Origin: Chitinophagaceae bacterium
Lineage (GTDB): Bacteria; Bacteroidota; Bacteroidia; Chitinophagales; Chitinophagaceae
Reading direction: 5' to 3'
NCBI GenBank assembly: GCA_947380435.1
Contig: CANCRC010000005.1
Coordinates: forward strand, 1-35,989
DNA: 35,989 nt
Position numbers and translations under genes: made by a program. Positions 26,364 to 34,779 of the stretch are shown here, piece by piece (the first letter of the stretch is position 1; each line of letters begins with the position of its first letter). Under the pieces are notes generated by a model, which did no database searches, had not been told where the DNA came from, and saw nothing but the letters and a program-made list of their open reading frames with translations.

Positions 26364-27456
26364 TATATTACGCATCATCATTGCAGGTGGTGGCACTGGA
26401 GGACATATCTTCCCAGCCATTGCTGTTGCGCAGGCTATCAAAAAATTAGCGCCTGATGCGGCTATCTTATTTGTGGGTGCTTTAGGAAAAATGGAGATGG
26501 AAAAAGTACCTCAGGCGGGATTTCAAATTCAAGGTATTACCATTGCAGGTTTTAACAGGTCTCAATTATTTAAAAATATTACACTGCCTTGGAAATTATT
26601 AAAAAGCTTTTTTCAAGTAAGTGCTATTTTTAAATCGTTCAAGCCAAATGCGGTATTTGGAGTGGGAGGCTACTCAAGTTTTCCTGTGTTAAAATATGCG
26701 CAAACAAAAAATATTGCAACTTATATTCACGAGTCCAATGCCTTTGCAGGCAAAGCCAATACTTGGCTTGCAAAAAATGCAACTAAAATATTTACGGGCA
26801 CTTTAGGTATGGAATCGTTTTTTCCTGCTACTAAAATTTTAGTAACTGGTAATCCTATTCGAAAAAATATTATTGAACATAATTATACCAAAGAAACAGC
26901 GTTGCAAGTTTTTGGTTTAGAACCGGCTAAAAAAACTATTTTAATTATGGGCGGAAGTTTAGGGGCTAGTTCTATAAATAAAGCAATTCAATCGAATTTG
27001 GTTTCCTTTTTTGAAAAAAATATTCAATTAATTTGGCAAACGGGTAAGCCTAATGCTGAACTATATGCGCAGTCGGCGCATAGTTATGAAAATATATTTG
27101 TGCATTCCTTTATTGATAATATGAGTGCTGCTTATGCCGCTGCAGATATAGTCATAAGTAGGTCTGGTGCCATGGCGGTTGCTGAAATTTGTATTACAGG
27201 CAAGCCTGCTGTTTTTGTGCCTTATCCACTAGCTGCAGAAGACCATCAGACTTATAATGCAATGACTCTAGTCAATAAAAATGCAGCTGCTATGGTGAAG
27301 GATAAAGAAGTTGGTAAAGATTTAATACCTACTGTCCTTCAATTATTAGTTAGTGAGGAGCAAATGCAAGCAATGAAAAATAATATAAAGGCCTTTGCTT
27401 TTAGTAATGCAGATGAAGTGATAGCGAAAGAAATTTTGAAACAAATAAATGAATAG
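26341..27456 (+). CDS. murG: UDP-GlcNAc:lipid I N-acetylglucosaminyltransferase MurG
   Basis: MurG adds GlcNAc to lipid I, forming lipid II on the inner face of the membrane. The 371 residues of this GT-B enzyme show the first glycine loop IIIAGGGTGGHIFPAIAVAQ, VGGYSSFPVLKYAQ, the acceptor-side YIHESNAFAGKANTWLAKNA, VTGNPIRKNI, the second glycine loop ILIMGGSLGASSINKAI, and the UDP-GlcNAc site DIVISRSGAMAVAEI with FVPYPLAAEDHQTYNA. The ATG at 26341 overlaps the end of ftsW by 23 bases, suggesting translational coupling. Stop TAG, 7 bases before murC. Confidence 0.97.
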   Translation: MSLKQKHNILRIIIAGGGTGGHIFPAIAVAQAIKKLAPDAAILFVGALGKMEMEKVPQAGFQIQGITIAGFNRSQLFKNITLPWKLLKSFFQVSAIFKSFKPNAVFGVGGYSSFPVLKYAQTKNIATYIHESNAFAGKANTWLAKNATKIFTGTLGMESFFPATKILVTGNPIRKNIIEHNYTKETALQVFGLEPAKKTILIMGGSLGASSINKAIQSNLVSFFEKNIQLIWQTGKPNAELYAQSAHSYENIFVHSFIDNMSAAYAAADIVISRSGAMAVAEICITGKPAVFVPYPLAAEDHQTYNAMTLVNKNAAAMVKDKEVGKDLIPTVLQLLVSEEQMQAMKNNIKAFAFSNADEVIAKEILKQINE

Positions 27457-27463
27457 TTGAAAG

Positions 27464-28825
27464 ATGAATCCGTTAACAAATTGTAAGAACATTTATTTTA
27501 TTGGTATTGGAGGCATTGGTATGAGTGCTTTGGCAAGGTATTTTAATACGCAAGGCGTAGTTGTAAGTGGATACGATAAAACCCCTACGCTATTAACCGA
27601 TGCTTTAATAGAAGAAGGCATTCAAATTCATTTTGAAGACGATATATCTAAAATAGATAAAGCGGCCACAGTGATTGTATACACGCCAGCTATTCCAAGT
27701 TTGCATGGTGAATTAAATTATTATAGAGACAAGGGCTACTTGGTCGTGAAAAGAAGTGATGTACTTCAGTGGATTACGGAGAATGCTTTCACTATTGCCA
27801 TTGCAGGCACGCATGGTAAAACCACCACCACTTCCATGACAGCGCATATACTTCGTCATACAGGTTTTGGTTGTAATGCTTTTTTAGGAGGCATTGCTAC
27901 TAATTATGGTACTAATTTTTGGAGCCATGAAAAAAATGTAGTGGTGGTAGAAGCCGATGAGTATGATCGTAGCTTTTTAAAACTAGCACCCAATATTGCA
28001 GTCATTACTGCAGTAGATCCAGATCATTTAGATATTTATGGAACAGCAGAAGAAGTAGTTAAAGCCTTTGGTGAGTTTTCGGATAAAATAAAACCAGGGG
28101 GTGTACTTATACAAAAATGGGGTACTGAATTTAATACCAATACAAGCAATAAGACAGTGCTTTCTTATGGATACAACCATGATAATGCTTCTTATCATAC
28201 TAGTAATTTAAAAGTGGTTGATGGTTCTTATCAATTTGATTTAGTACATCCAGCTGGTATTTGCAAGGATATTGTACTTAATATGGGAGGCCTACATAAT
28301 GTAGAAAATGTAAGTGCAGCTATTGCTATTGCACTAAGCTTAGAAATAGAGGAAACAAAAATAAAAGAGGCAGTGGCTAGTTTTGCTGGTGTCAAAAGAA
28401 GATTTGAGTATAAGGTGAAAACAGCAAACAAAGTTTTGATAGACGATTATGCGCATCATCCTGAAGAGTTAAACGCTTTAATAAGCGGTGTGCGCAGTTT
28501 ATATCCCCATGAAAAAATGGTACTAGTATTTCAACCGCATTTATATAGTAGAACCAAGGACCAATGCGATGGATTTGTAGAAACCTTAGACAAGGCAGAC
28601 GAAGTTATCTTACTACCAATTTATCCCGCGCGTGAACTTCCTATGGAAGGTGTGAGTAGCGAAATGTTATTAGAGAAAATGAAACTGAAGCATAAAAAAA
28701 TAATGTCTAAAGAAGAATTATTTGCATGGGCGGCTAGCAGTTCAGACAAGCTTATTGTAATGGCAGGCGCAGGCGATATTGATACCTGTATATTAAAAGT
28801 TCAAGAAATTCTTACCCAATCATAA
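27464..28825 (+). CDS. murC: UDP-N-acetylmuramate--L-alanine ligase MurC
   Basis: MurC adds L-alanine, the first residue of the stem peptide, to UDP-MurNAc. The 453 residues show the N-terminal Rossmann loop YFIGIGGIGMSALARYF, the P-loop IAGTHGKTTTTSMTAHIL, VVVVEADEYDRSFLKL, VDPDHLDIYGTAEEV, GGLHNVENVSAAIAIA, the linker KRRFEYK, LIDDYAHHPEEL, VFQPHLYSRTKD and LPIYPARELP. All motifs are intact. It lies 7 bases after murG, and its TAA is followed directly by the ftsQ ATG with no spacer. Confidence 0.97.
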   Translation: MNPLTNCKNIYFIGIGGIGMSALARYFNTQGVVVSGYDKTPTLLTDALIEEGIQIHFEDDISKIDKAATVIVYTPAIPSLHGELNYYRDKGYLVVKRSDVLQWITENAFTIAIAGTHGKTTTTSMTAHILRHTGFGCNAFLGGIATNYGTNFWSHEKNVVVVEADEYDRSFLKLAPNIAVITAVDPDHLDIYGTAEEVVKAFGEFSDKIKPGGVLIQKWGTEFNTNTSNKTVLSYGYNHDNASYHTSNLKVVDGSYQFDLVHPAGICKDIVLNMGGLHNVENVSAAIAIALSLEIEETKIKEAVASFAGVKRRFEYKVKTANKVLIDDYAHHPEELNALISGVRSLYPHEKMVLVFQPHLYSRTKDQCDGFVETLDKADEVILLPIYPARELPMEGVSSEMLLEKMKLKHKKIMSKEELFAWAASSSDKLIVMAGAGDIDTCILKVQEILTQS

Positions 28826-29983
28826 ATGAAGCACTGGCAAACCATATTAGTTAGAGTTCTTTGGAGTATTGCAGGCGCAGCACTTATTGTATTATTTGTG
28901 GTAGCCTGGAGGGCTAAGGAAGAAAAAAAATGTACATCTATTCAAATTGAATTAGTCGGAGAAAATACCGCTGCCTTATTCATGGATGAAAAAGAAATTT
29001 TACAAATTATTAATACGCAAGGTGTAAAAGTAGGTTTGCCCATAGGCGCAGTGAATTTAAATACACTAGAAAAATATTTACAAACTATTCGTTGGGTTAA
29101 AAATGTAGAATTATTTTTAGACAACACGCAATCTTTACAAGTTAAAATAGAACAGCGTATACCTATTGCGCGTATTTTTACCGCTTCTGGGAATTCTTTT
29201 TATATTGATAAAGAAGGCTTACAATTACCCTTGAAACAGCTTACTGTATTGCGTTTGCCGGTTTTCACTAATTTTCCATCAGACCAAGAAAAACTATCTA
29301 AACCCGATAGTTTATTATTAAATGATATTGTACATTTTACCAAAGCTGTACAAACCGATTCATTTTTCTTGGCCCAAACTGCTCAAGTAAATATTGCTAC
29401 CAATGGCGATTTTGAATTGGTACCCTCAGTAGGAGATCATATAGTATTAATTGGGTCAGTAGATAATATAGAAGATAAATTAAATAGGCTCTATACTTTT
29501 TATAAAAAAGTTTGGGTGCAAAGTGGATTAAATGCCTATCAAGTAATTGACTGTCGTTTCGATAATCAAATTGTAGCACTCAAAAAAGGCATGCAACCTA
29601 TACAGTTTTTAGCAAGTGATTTACCAATGAAGGACACAGTAGCAGCTCTAGCTGTAAAAGCAGATACGGTTAAAACTACTGTTAAAATCCCTGTCACTAC
29701 TACTAATCCGGCTACACTAAATACCCCTAAAATTGCCCCGGTGATTACCCCTAAAATAGCTCCATTGGCTAGTCCAAAAATAGCCACAACAAATGGTTCA
29801 AAAACAGCAGTCAAAACCCCCTCTAAAACAGCTGTAAAACCGGCGCCAAAAAAAGGGGTGAAAATACTTACTAAAACAAGTACAAAAACAGACAATAAAT
29901 CTAAATCAAAATCGTTAATTAAAGTGAAGCAGTCTGCCAAGGCGTTAATGCCCCAAAAGAAGGCTTCCACAACAAACAACTAA
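28826..29983 (+). CDS. ftsQ: Division protein FtsQ with long basic Lys/Thr/Pro tail
   Basis: FtsQ links the FtsL-type proteins to the rest of the division machine. The 385 residues have a short cytoplasmic start, one membrane span (about 9-27), a POTRA domain (about 36-115; SIQIELVGENTAALFMDEKE, then LNTLEKYLQTIRWVKNVELF) and the FtsQ beta domain to about 270. Similarity is modest, but the place between murC and ftsA and the topology support the call. The last 110 residues are a low-complexity tail made almost only of Lys, Thr, Pro, Ala, Ser and Val, with repeated PKIA units (NTPKIAPVITPKIAPLASPK) and a strongly basic end. The tail should face the periplasm. Typical FtsQ proteins stop at about 250-290 residues. 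Confidence 0.88.
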   Translation: MKHWQTILVRVLWSIAGAALIVLFVVAWRAKEEKKCTSIQIELVGENTAALFMDEKEILQIINTQGVKVGLPIGAVNLNTLEKYLQTIRWVKNVELFLDNTQSLQVKIEQRIPIARIFTASGNSFYIDKEGLQLPLKQLTVLRLPVFTNFPSDQEKLSKPDSLLLNDIVHFTKAVQTDSFFLAQTAQVNIATNGDFELVPSVGDHIVLIGSVDNIEDKLNRLYTFYKKVWVQSGLNAYQVIDCRFDNQIVALKKGMQPIQFLASDLPMKDTVAALAVKADTVKTTVKIPVTTTNPATLNTPKIAPVITPKIAPLASPKIATTNGSKTAVKTPSKTAVKPAPKKGVKILTKTSTKTDNKSKSKSLIKVKQSAKALMPQKKASTTNN

Positions 29984-29994
29984 AAAACAACAAA

Positions 29995-31395
29995 ATGAGT
30001 CAGCACGAATCACCCATTATCGTAGGTCTTGATATTGGAACCACAAAAATCGCTGCCATCGCAGGAAGAAAGAACGAGTTCGGTAAGTTAGAAATCTTAG
30101 GATTTGGGCGTGCCAACAGTAATGGTGTTCAACATGGTCAAGTATTGAATATTGACCAAACCATCAAAGCCATTCAACAAGCTTTACAAAACTGCCAATT
30201 AAGCAATCCCGATTTAGAAGTGAACGAAGTGTATGTGGGTATTGCAGGTCATCATATCAAAAGCTTACAAACAAGAGGAGATCAAGTGCGTCAAGACGCC
30301 GAAAATGAAATCCAAGCTTGGGAGATTGAGCAACTTATCAATAACCAAAGAAAAACATTTATTCCTGCAGGAGATCAAATCATTGATGTGATTCCGCAAG
30401 AATTTCATGTAGATAATAACCAAAACATCAAAGACCCAGTAGGGGTGAATGGTGTGAAAGTGGGTGCCAACTTTTTAATCTTAACAGGAGATAGAAACGC
30501 GATTAGAAATATTAATCGTTCTGTTGAAAGAAGTGGTTTAATCACCAAAGATTTAGTCTTACAACCTTTAGCTTCTGCAAGTGCGGTTATGAGTGATGTA
30601 GATATGGAAGCAGGTGTGGCTATTTTAGATATTGGTGGTGGAACTAGCGACCTTGCCGTATTTTACGAAGGTGTATTAAAGCATACAGCGGTGATACCTT
30701 TCGGTGGTGAGAATATTACCAATGATATTAGAATGGGATTGGGTGTATTGAAAAGTCAAGCAGAAGCCATGAAGGTTCAGTTTGGTAGTGCTTTAACAGA
30801 TGAAGCAAAAGCCAATGCCTATGTAACTATCCCAGGTTTGAAAGGAATGCCCGCTAAAGAAATAAGTGTTAAAAGTTTAGCAGGAATTATTCAAGCAAGA
30901 ATGAGTGAGATACTTGATTTTGTTACTTATCACTTAAAGCAAGTGGGTATGGATAGTCGCATGTTAAATGGAGGTGTAATTTTAACAGGGGGCGGTTCTC
31001 AATTGAAACATTTAATTCAATTAACTGAATATATTACTGGTTTGAATGCAAGAATAGGTTTACCTAATGAGCATTTAGCACCGAATCATATTGAAGAATT
31101 AAAGAAACCCATGTATTCAACATGTATTGGTTTAATCTTGAAAGGATATAACGACTACGAGCAAAACCATAAAGTATTTACAGAGACCTTTAAGAAAGTG
31201 GAAGTGCCTAAGTCTTTAACTGTAAATAATACAGGATCTGCGAATGGTTTAACAAGCCAAAGAGTAGAAGCAAAGCCAGTTGCCACTACTTTAACAGCAG
31301 AACAAATCGAGAAAAGAAAGAGCAAATTCTGGGATCGATTCAAGAACAATCTCATTGAAATATTCAGTGAGGAAGATGACAAATTATTGCCATAA
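29995..31395 (+). CDS. ftsA: Division protein FtsA (actin-like)
   Basis: FtsA is the actin-like protein that ties FtsZ filaments to the membrane. The 466 residues show the nucleotide-site strand IIVGLDIGTTKIAAIAGRKN, the 1C subdomain (QVLNIDQTIKAIQQALQNCQ and following), GVAILDIGGGTSDLAVFYEG, TAVIPFGGENITNDI and GGVILTGGGSQLKHLI. A variable stretch from about 395 is followed by a C-terminal amphipathic helix (KFWDRFKNNLIEIF), the expected membrane anchor. It starts 11 bases after ftsQ. The gap to ftsZ (113 bases) is the longest in the cluster. Confidence 0.96.
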   Translation: MSQHESPIIVGLDIGTTKIAAIAGRKNEFGKLEILGFGRANSNGVQHGQVLNIDQTIKAIQQALQNCQLSNPDLEVNEVYVGIAGHHIKSLQTRGDQVRQDAENEIQAWEIEQLINNQRKTFIPAGDQIIDVIPQEFHVDNNQNIKDPVGVNGVKVGANFLILTGDRNAIRNINRSVERSGLITKDLVLQPLASASAVMSDVDMEAGVAILDIGGGTSDLAVFYEGVLKHTAVIPFGGENITNDIRMGLGVLKSQAEAMKVQFGSALTDEAKANAYVTIPGLKGMPAKEISVKSLAGIIQARMSEILDFVTYHLKQVGMDSRMLNGGVILTGGGSQLKHLIQLTEYITGLNARIGLPNEHLAPNHIEELKKPMYSTCIGLILKGYNDYEQNHKVFTETFKKVEVPKSLTVNNTGSANGLTSQRVEAKPVATTLTAEQIEKRKSKFWDRFKNNLIEIFSEEDDKLLP

Positions 31396-31508
31396 TATTT
31401 ACCCACATTATGGTTATAAATAACGAATAGAATAAAATCTAAAAACGGTAATTTCGATATAACTAACTAAGAACGAACCATCTAACTAACCCATCTAAAC
31501 ACAAAAAA
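31396..31508 (+). promoter_or_regulatory. ftsA-ftsZ spacer with short direct repeats, possible ftsZ leader or promoter
   Basis: This 113-base spacer breaks an otherwise nearly gapless operon. It holds TAATTTCG at 31449-31456, one base from the Bacteroidota -7 consensus, without a clear TTG at the right distance. Downstream come two direct repeats: TAACTAAC at 31460-31467 and 31483-31490, and CCATCTAA at 31478-31485 and 31491-31498. The stretch is almost free of G and should be unstructured as RNA. An extra promoter or leader that raises FtsZ output is plausible but unproved. Confidence 0.4.
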
Positions 31509-33692
31509 ATGATTCAATTTGACTTGCCAAAGCAAAAATCATCCATCATCAAGGTCCTCGGCGTAGGCGGCGGTGGAAGCAATGCTGTCAACTTTATGTT
31601 TAATCAGAATATTGAAGGAGTTGATTTTATTATCTGCAACACCGATTCTAAAGCGATTGAGCAAAGTACAGTGCCCAATAAAATTCAGTTAGGACCACAT
31701 TTGACACAAGGTTTAGGGGCAGGTGCCGATCCTTCAGTAGGAAAGTTAGCAACAGAAGAATCTTTAGATGAGATTAGAAAAATATTAGAAGTAAATACCC
31801 GCATGGCATTTATTACCGTGGGTATGGGTGGTGGAACTGGAACAGGTGGTGCTCCTATTATTGCTCAAATTTGTAAAGATTTAGGCATATTAACTGTAGG
31901 TATTGTAACTACTCCTTTCGGATTTGAGGGACCACGTAGACAAGCGCAAGCCGAGGAGGGTATTAAGCAATTGAAACCATTAGTAGATACATTACTTGTT
32001 ATATCAAATGATAAATTACGTGTTCAATACGGTAATTTAAAAATGAAAGAGGCTTTCACCAAGGCCGATAATGTTTTAGCTACTGCAGCAAAATGTATCA
32101 CCGATGTTATTAATAGCCGCGGTCATATTATTGTAGATTTTGCAGATGTATGTACCGTAATGAAAAATGGTGGTGTAGCTATTTTAGGTAAAGCAGAAGT
32201 AGAAGGAGAGAATAGAGCACAAAGAGCTATTGAAGAAGCCTTGAATTCACCTTTATTAAATGACAATGATATTAGAGGTGCAAAATGGATCTTATTAAAT
32301 ATTAATAGTGCAGAAGGAGATTATGAGTGTTCAATGGATGAATTAGAAACCATTAATAATTACTTACGCGAGCGTACAGGAGAAAATTCTGATGTAATTA
32401 TGGGTATGGGCTATGATGCAACATTATGTCAAAAATTAGGTATAACCCTTATTGCAACTGGTTTTGAGCATAAGGACCCATTCCAAAAGCAAACACCAAA
32501 AAAAGCTGAGGCTCCTGTTGAAGAAAAAATTGTAATGACATTGGTTTCTGAAGAAGCCATCAATGATACAAGCAATTTAATGACTGCCCCTACCGAAGCG
32601 GTAGCCGAAACTCCAACAGAAGAGCCAAAAACCGAAGAGCCTACAATAGGTGATAGTTATTTTACTTTAGGAGAGGATGCGGTAGATGCTATTGAGGAAG
32701 TAGCTGCAATAGTGGAAGAAGAAGTAATGAGTGTGCATGAAGTAGATGAAATTTCAGAAAAAGAATATGAAGCTGAAATAGATGCACAAATTAGCATTGC
32801 AGCAAATGAAGTGATGGAGGAAATGGTAAGTCAACCAATCGTTTTTGAAATTAACGATGTATATGAGGGTGAAGATTTGGAAGAAGAGGAGGAAGTGCTA
32901 GTAGAAGAGCAAGTAGAAGATGAAATAGAAGAGGAAGTTATAGTAAGTGAATTAGCTGCTCCTGTTGCTGAAACGAATCATTTCATTTTAACAAAGCCTA
33001 CTAATATTTATGCAGCGCATACAGAAGAAGAGCCATCAATAGAAGAAATGGAGGAAGTGCCAGTGATTGAGGAGATGGAAGAGTTTGAAGAAATAGAAGA
33101 AGAGGAAATGGAAGAGATGGAAGAAATGGTAATGCAAGATGATTTAGCTGTTACCATGCAAGAAATAGTTGAAGAAGAATTAATAGAGGAAACTTTAGTA
33201 GAACAAGTAATACCTGAGATGGTAGAAGAAGAAAAAGCAGAGGAAGAACTTGTAGAAGTAGCTGAGATAAGTATGCAAGCAAGTCCAGTTCAAGAGCCTG
33301 TTGTATATGAGAGTTCTTTTAGAATGGAAGAAGAGCCTACTATGCAACTAGTGATGAGAGAGGAGTCTTCTTTTAATTCAAATCAAAATGCTTCAAAGCA
33401 ACATCCTTCTTCATTTGATATGCCTATCGATGATGCAGAAGAACAAAGAAGAAAAGTAGCTGAGCGTATTCAGAAATTAAGAAATTTATCTTTCAATATA
33501 AACAGCGCCTCTGATCCTAATAATGAATTTGATGCAGTGCCTGCTTATGTAAGAAGAAACTTAGATTTATTTGGTAATACTATGGCTTCTGTAGAAAACT
33601 ATTATAGTAAGTATACAGTGGAAAAAGATGAGAATAACCAAACACAAATCTCTACCATTAATACTTTTTTAGACGGTAAAAAACCAGATTAA
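31509..33692 (+). CDS. ftsZ: Division GTPase FtsZ with very long glutamate-rich linker
   Basis: FtsZ is the tubulin-like GTPase that forms the division ring. The 727-residue product is far longer than usual (about 350-500). The GTPase and polymerisation core covers about 1-322, with IKVLGVGGGGSNAVNFM, the tubulin signature GGGTGTG (107-113), TPFGFEGPRRQAQAEEGI and NDKLRVQYGNLKMKEAF. Residues 323-675 form a disordered linker dominated by Glu, with short EEM/EEV-type repeats (such as IEEMEEFEEIEEEEMEEMEE). The C-terminus ends in a conserved-looking Bacteroidota tail (AVPAYVRRNLDLFGN, then STINTFLDGKKPD) that should bind FtsA. ATG start, TAA stop, followed by a strong terminator: the end of the dcw cluster. 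Confidence 0.96.
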   Translation: MIQFDLPKQKSSIIKVLGVGGGGSNAVNFMFNQNIEGVDFIICNTDSKAIEQSTVPNKIQLGPHLTQGLGAGADPSVGKLATEESLDEIRKILEVNTRMAFITVGMGGGTGTGGAPIIAQICKDLGILTVGIVTTPFGFEGPRRQAQAEEGIKQLKPLVDTLLVISNDKLRVQYGNLKMKEAFTKADNVLATAAKCITDVINSRGHIIVDFADVCTVMKNGGVAILGKAEVEGENRAQRAIEEALNSPLLNDNDIRGAKWILLNINSAEGDYECSMDELETINNYLRERTGENSDVIMGMGYDATLCQKLGITLIATGFEHKDPFQKQTPKKAEAPVEEKIVMTLVSEEAINDTSNLMTAPTEAVAETPTEEPKTEEPTIGDSYFTLGEDAVDAIEEVAAIVEEEVMSVHEVDEISEKEYEAEIDAQISIAANEVMEEMVSQPIVFEINDVYEGEDLEEEEEVLVEEQVEDEIEEEVIVSELAAPVAETNHFILTKPTNIYAAHTEEEPSIEEMEEVPVIEEMEEFEEIEEEEMEEMEEMVMQDDLAVTMQEIVEEELIEETLVEQVIPEMVEEEKAEEELVEVAEISMQASPVQEPVVYESSFRMEEEPTMQLVMREESSFNSNQNASKQHPSSFDMPIDDAEEQRRKVAERIQKLRNLSFNINSASDPNNEFDAVPAYVRRNLDLFGNTMASVENYYSKYTVEKDENNQTQISTINTFLDGKKPD

Positions 33693-33725
33693 ACTTGTTT
33701 TTTGTGTACAGTTGATTTTAGTTGT

Positions 33726-33756
33726 AACCCCACCCCTTAAAAAGGTGGGGTTTTTT
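33726..33756 (+). terminator. Strong rho-independent terminator after ftsZ
   Basis: AACCCCACC (33726-33734) pairs perfectly with GGTGGGGTT (33744-33752) around a 9-base loop, and a T run reaches 33756. It lies 34 bases after the ftsZ stop and closes the dcw transcript; the next gene starts at 33773. Confidence 0.92.
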
Positions 33757-33772
33757 GTTGTATTTTTACTCC

Positions 33773-34693
33773 ATGCAAACAGTACTTATTACAGGTGGAA
33801 CAGGCATGATTGGCCAGGCATTGGCTAAACAGTTAATAGCTAATGGCTATGAGGTAATAATACTATCCAGAAATCCTAAAAGGTCTAGTAGGCAGCATTT
33901 ATCTTATGCGAAATGGGATATTGAAAAAGGAGAAATAGATATTGACGCTTTAGCAAAATCAAATATAATTGTGCATTTAGCAGGAGAAGGCGTGGCCGAT
34001 AAAAGGTGGACAGTGAAAAGAAAGCAAGCCATTGTGGATAGTAGGGTGCAGTCGGGTAATTTATTGGTGAAAGCCTTAAGTGAAAATAAACACCAGGTAA
34101 AAACATTTATAGCAGCTTCTGCCATTGGTTGGTATGGTCCAGATACAGCAAAGAGTTTGGAAGATGGTTTTGTAGAAACCGATGCTGCTGATGATTCTTA
34201 TTTAGGTAATACCTGTAAGTTATGGGAGCAGAGCACTGCAGTCATAGGAGATATGGGTATTCGACTAGTAAGACTTAGAATTGGCATTGTATTTAATAAA
34301 AAAGGCGGAGCGCTGGCTGAATTTTTAAAGCCCGCCAAGTTTGCTTTAGCTACCATACTGGGTAATGGTAAACAAATAGTAAGTTGGATACATCATCATG
34401 ACTTATGCAAAATGATTCAATATGCGATGGAGACCCCTGCTTTGCAAGGAGTGTATAATGCAGTGGCACCAAACCCTGTGACGAATAAAAAATTAGTATT
34501 AACCATTGCTAAAAATACTTATCCTATTTACTTTCCTTCTTTTGTACCCTCATTTGTTCTTAAAATAATGCTGGGAGAGATGAGTATTGAAGTATTGAAA
34601 AGCACGAAAGTGAGTGCGCAAAAAATACAGGACGCAGGTTTTGTTTTTGATTATCCCAATGTAGAAGAAGCTATTATTGACTTAATAAAGTAA
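33773..34693 (+). CDS. TIGR01777-type NAD(P)-dependent epimerase (SDR39U1/YfcH-like), function unknown
   Basis: This 306-residue protein is an atypical short-chain dehydrogenase/epimerase of the YfcH/SDR39U1 family. It shows the Rossmann loop VLITGGTGMIGQALAKQL, the second-strand ILSRNPKR, NIIVHLAGEGVADKRWTVKR, FIAASAIGWYG, LVRLRIGIVFNKKGGALAEF, GNGKQIVSWIHHHDLCKMIQ and a C-terminal DUF1731-like end (LGEMSIEVLKSTKVSAQKIQ). The substrate of this family is not established; in animals and bacteria it is only a predicted oxidoreductase or epimerase. I start it at the ATG at 33773, because the upstream in-frame TTG at 33755 lies within the ftsZ terminator. It converges with the next gene. Confidence 0.9.
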   Translation: MQTVLITGGTGMIGQALAKQLIANGYEVIILSRNPKRSSRQHLSYAKWDIEKGEIDIDALAKSNIIVHLAGEGVADKRWTVKRKQAIVDSRVQSGNLLVKALSENKHQVKTFIAASAIGWYGPDTAKSLEDGFVETDAADDSYLGNTCKLWEQSTAVIGDMGIRLVRLRIGIVFNKKGGALAEFLKPAKFALATILGNGKQIVSWIHHHDLCKMIQYAMETPALQGVYNAVAPNPVTNKKLVLTIAKNTYPIYFPSFVPSFVLKIMLGEMSIEVLKSTKVSAQKIQDAGFVFDYPNVEEAIIDLIK

Positions 34694-34779
34694 TAAGAGG
34701 GGTGATACTAAATTTATCAGACCTACTCATTTTACCAGCTACTCTTTCCAAAATCTACTAATACCATAATTGGCAACTT

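Noticed and set aside
29650-33530. Direct electrostatic pairing of the basic FtsQ tail with the acidic FtsZ linker
   Set aside because: The FtsQ tail is predicted to be periplasmic and the FtsZ linker cytoplasmic, so they should not meet.
33755-33772. TTG start for the epimerase gene at 33755
   Set aside because: It lies in the T run of the ftsZ terminator, and the Rossmann motif starts right after the ATG at 33773.
34694-34779. Terminator between the convergent epimerase and beta-oxidation genes
   Set aside because: Only a 5-pair AT stem (TGATA/TATCA) is visible, with no T run; too weak to call.
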